A stretch of 64,000 nt of DNA, from assembly GCA_963169235.1 (NCBI GenBank), contig CAUJCX010000015.1, positions 32,277-96,276 of the forward strand. The letters run 5' to 3'. Position 1 is the stretch's first letter. The number at the start of each line of letters is the position of its first letter. The translations under genes were made by a program, and so were the position numbers. This stretch comes from Actinomycetota bacterium. GTDB taxonomy: Bacteria; Actinomycetota; Thermoleophilia; Miltoncostaeales; Miltoncostaeaceae. The notes under the pieces were generated by a model, which was not told the DNA's origin, did not search any database, and was given only the letters and a program-made list of their open reading frames with translations. Below are positions 62,428 to 64,000 of the stretch, one piece after another.

Positions 62428-63111
62428 ATGTCATCAGCTTTCGCGCGCACCGCACGTCGCGCCGACAACTCTCAACCTCAAGCTTGGGTAGACATTAACG
62501 ACCGGGCTCTGGTCGACCGCGCCCGGGCGGGCGACGCCGTGGCGATGGATCGGCTGATCGATCGCTACCGCGGTTTCGTGCGCCTGAAGGCCAGCTCGTT
62601 CTTCCTGGTCGGAGGTGAGAGCGACGACCTGGTGCAAGAGGGCCTCGTGGGTCTCTTCAAGGCCGTGCGCGACTACCGACACGACCGTCAGGCCTCGTTC
62701 CGCTCGTTCGCCGAGCTGTGCATCCACCGCCAGATCATCTCGGCGATCAAGTCGTCGATGCGGCAGAAGCACGCCCCGCTCAACACGTACGTGTCGTTCA
62801 GCCACACCCGGGCCGGTGCCAACAACGACCAGGAGATGTCCCTGGCCGACGTGCTGCCCGGTGACCCCGCGGGCGACCCGGTGAACCAGGCGATCTCGTC
62901 CGAGGAGCTGCGCGCGCTGGTCGGGTGCCTGCAGCGGGTGCTGTCGCCGCTCGAGAGCGGCGTGCTGACCATGTACCTCGAGGGGCGTTCGTACGAGGAG
63001 ATCGCCGACCACCTCGACTGCACGCCGAAGACGGTCGACAACGCACTGCAGCGCGTGAAGCGCAAGGTGGCCGGCCACCTGCGCTCGCGCGAGGTGGTCG
63101 ACCTGCGCTGA
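62428..63111 (+). CDS. SigH-like (sporulation/stationary type) sigma-70 factor
   Basis: 227 residues. Region 2 reads DRALVDRARAGDAVAMDRLIDRYRGFVRLKASSFFLVGGESDDLVQEGLVGLFKAVRDYRHDRQASFRSFAELCIHRQIISAIKSSMRQKHAPLNTYVSFS, and region 4 LSPLESGVLTMYLEGRSYEEIADHLDCTPKTVDNALQRVKRKV. The pattern is that of Bacillus SigH/Spo0H and related factors rather than ECF. The ATG at 62428 has no canonical ribosome-binding site; TAAGAT (62398-62403) is a likely -10. Sporulation is not implied. Regulated genes unknown. Confidence 0.9.
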   Translation: MSSAFARTARRADNSQPQAWVDINDRALVDRARAGDAVAMDRLIDRYRGFVRLKASSFFLVGGESDDLVQEGLVGLFKAVRDYRHDRQASFRSFAELCIHRQIISAIKSSMRQKHAPLNTYVSFSHTRAGANNDQEMSLADVLPGDPAGDPVNQAISSEELRALVGCLQRVLSPLESGVLTMYLEGRSYEEIADHLDCTPKTVDNALQRVKRKVAGHLRSREVVDLR

Positions 63112-63182
63112 GCGCCCCGCCTGCGCCGTCCCGTCCGGGTTCGGTGCGGGCCGTCGGCTCGGGTCGCGCGGTGCGCCGGCGC

Positions 63183-63188
63183 TAGGCT
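63183..63188 (+). promoter_or_regulatory. Putative -10 (TAGGCT), leaderless start of the 63195 gene
   Basis: TAGGCT ends 6 bases before the ATG at 63195. No ribosome-binding site. Confidence 0.5.
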
Positions 63189-63194
63189 GGCGGC

Positions 63195-63590
63195 ATGGAG
63201 CAGTTCACGTTTCGGCGCGTGTGGTGGTCGTACCCGTTCCTGGCGTTGCTGGCGCCGGGAGGCGGCACCGTCACCGTGGATGTGGACGGCGTGCACGCCC
63301 GCTTCGGCCTCCTGGGGAGCGCGGACGTGCCCCTCGACCTCGTGGCCCACGTCGGGCGCATGCGCTGGCCCTGGTGGGGCGGGCTGGGCGTGCGCATCGG
63401 CCGCGGGCTGGTGGCGTTCGCCGGCGACACCGGCGACGCGGTGGTGGTCGACCTGGTGCGGGACGTCAGGGTGAAAGCGCCGTTCTCGTGGCGCACCGGG
63501 CGCCTGGTGCTGGTGGTGGACGAGCCCGCGCGGCTGGCCGCCGCCATCGCCGCCGCCGGGGGCGGCACGCCCGCCGCGCACCCGGCCTGA
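63195..63590 (+). CDS. Hypothetical protein
   Basis: 131 residues. Beta-rich look with WWSYPFLALLAPGGGTVTVDVDGVHARFGLLGSADVPLDLVAHVGRMRWPWWGGLGVRIGRGLVAFAG and a C-terminal RLVLVVDEPARLAAAIAAAG. Similar actinobacterial proteins are annotated only as hypothetical as far as I recall. No signal peptide or clear TM. A palindromic terminator follows. Confidence 0.7.
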   Translation: MEQFTFRRVWWSYPFLALLAPGGGTVTVDVDGVHARFGLLGSADVPLDLVAHVGRMRWPWWGGLGVRIGRGLVAFAGDTGDAVVVDLVRDVRVKAPFSWRTGRLVLVVDEPARLAAAIAAAGGGTPAAHPA

Positions 63591-63596
63591 GCTTCC

Positions 63597-63624
63597 CCCG
63601 TCGGGCGACGCGTCGCCCGACGGG
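63597..63624 (+). terminator. 28-bp perfect palindrome after the hypothetical gene
   Basis: Arms of 14 bases (CCCGTCGGGCGACG and its exact complement) meet with no spacer, beginning 7 bases after the stop. Likely an intrinsic-type terminator hairpin; no T tract. Confidence 0.6.
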
Positions 63625-64000
63625 CGGAGGCGTGGTGTGTCCCGTCTGTCCGGCGCCCCTCGACGGGTGGTGGGCCACCCCGTGCCGCGCCCCAGGGCCC
63701 TGCTCGCGCGTCGCGGCCCCGTCCCGAGGCGCCGGCTGGTCTCGGGGGTCCCCGGCGGTCGGCCGTCGGCCGGGCTCGCGCCGTTCTGCGACACCGGCAC
63801 CGCCGCGCCGCTCTGCCGTCTAACGCACCGCGCGTGGAACCTCACGGGTCGCCCTCCACCAGTGGGTATCGCGCCTCGACGTGCACGCCAGTGGCCTCGG
63901 TCGGCGCCTCGTCGCGATCGACGACCCCGCGGAGGCCGCCCGCGCCCTGGCCGCCGCGCTGCGGGCCGAGGCACCGAACGCCGCCCTGCACGGCGCCCAG
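63625..64000 (+). other. Right-edge stretch, possible partial or decayed gene
   Basis: From about 63824 a plus-strand frame reads to the window end with HASGLGRRLVAIDDPAEAARALAAAL, which resembles the C-terminal end of the 63195 protein (VLVVDEPARLAAAIAA). No convincing start is present and the upstream part has no matching fold, so this may be a truncated paralogue or chance. The rest shows no gene. Confidence 0.35.

Overview
This 64 kb window comes from a very GC-rich actinobacterial chromosome. Third codon positions are almost always G or C, GTG starts are common, and co-transcribed genes often overlap as GTGA or ATGA. Several genes point to Actinomycetota: CarD, a DUF2469 protein, a PIN/TRAM membrane protein, an E2-E1 2-oxoglutarate dehydrogenase fusion of the mycobacterial Kgd type, and an Lhr helicase next to a Nei glycosylase. 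A deep lineage such as Thermoleophilia (Solirubrobacterales and relatives) fits best, but that placement is inference from gene content. The left edge cuts a nei gene. The right edge lies in sequence that may hold a partial gene.

Layout. 1-5 kb: DNA repair pair lhr-nei (minus). 5.2-7.3 kb: a compositionally different patch with an unknown coiled-coil gene, hicA-hicB and 630 bases of non-coding sequence, then a secreted protein. 7.4-9.5 kb: a CHAP-domain gene and a GNAT gene that once converged on one shared CTAG, now separated by an IS481-type insertion sequence. 9.7-20.6 kb: clpS, a ThDP-dependent decarboxylase-like enzyme, a lipoate ligase, the large lipoyl-E2-E1 fusion, then a LysR-DsbB-glycosidase operon and yaaA. 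20.7-34.9 kb: secreted and membrane proteins, an ArsR regulator, a VapBC-like toxin-antitoxin pair, initiator tRNA, primary sigma factor, an orphan PilT ATPase, a glycosyltransferase, tRNA-Leu, a polyprenyl synthase, a rhomboid protease and argF. 35.1-39.5 kb: two cyclic-di-GMP proteins and membrane proteins. 39.5-48.7 kb: a core block tlpA-tilS-hpt-ftsH-folP-folB-folK-DUF2469-coaX-dusB-greA-rpsR. 49-62 kb: clpC-radA-carD, a third cyclic-di-GMP protein on the other strand, PIN/TRAM, ispD, PHP phosphatase, ispF, cysS, rlmB. 62.4-64 kb: a SigH-like sigma factor and small hypotheticals.

How the genes work together. The window concentrates housekeeping functions: folate (folP, folB, folK), CoA (coaX), isoprenoids (ispD, ispF, polyprenyl synthase), tRNA and rRNA modification (tilS, dusB, rlmB), protein quality control (ftsH, clpC, clpS) and transcription (primary sigma, SigH-like sigma, greA, carD). 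lplA abuts the lipoyl-bearing dehydrogenase it could serve.

Two sequence-level patterns recur. First, many genes begin 6-8 bases after a TANNNT hexamer with no Shine-Dalgarno sequence, which suggests widespread leaderless mRNAs. Second, three convergent gene pairs share one CTAG palindrome as both stop codons, and one of these sites has been hit by an IS481-family element whose known target preference is NCTAGN.
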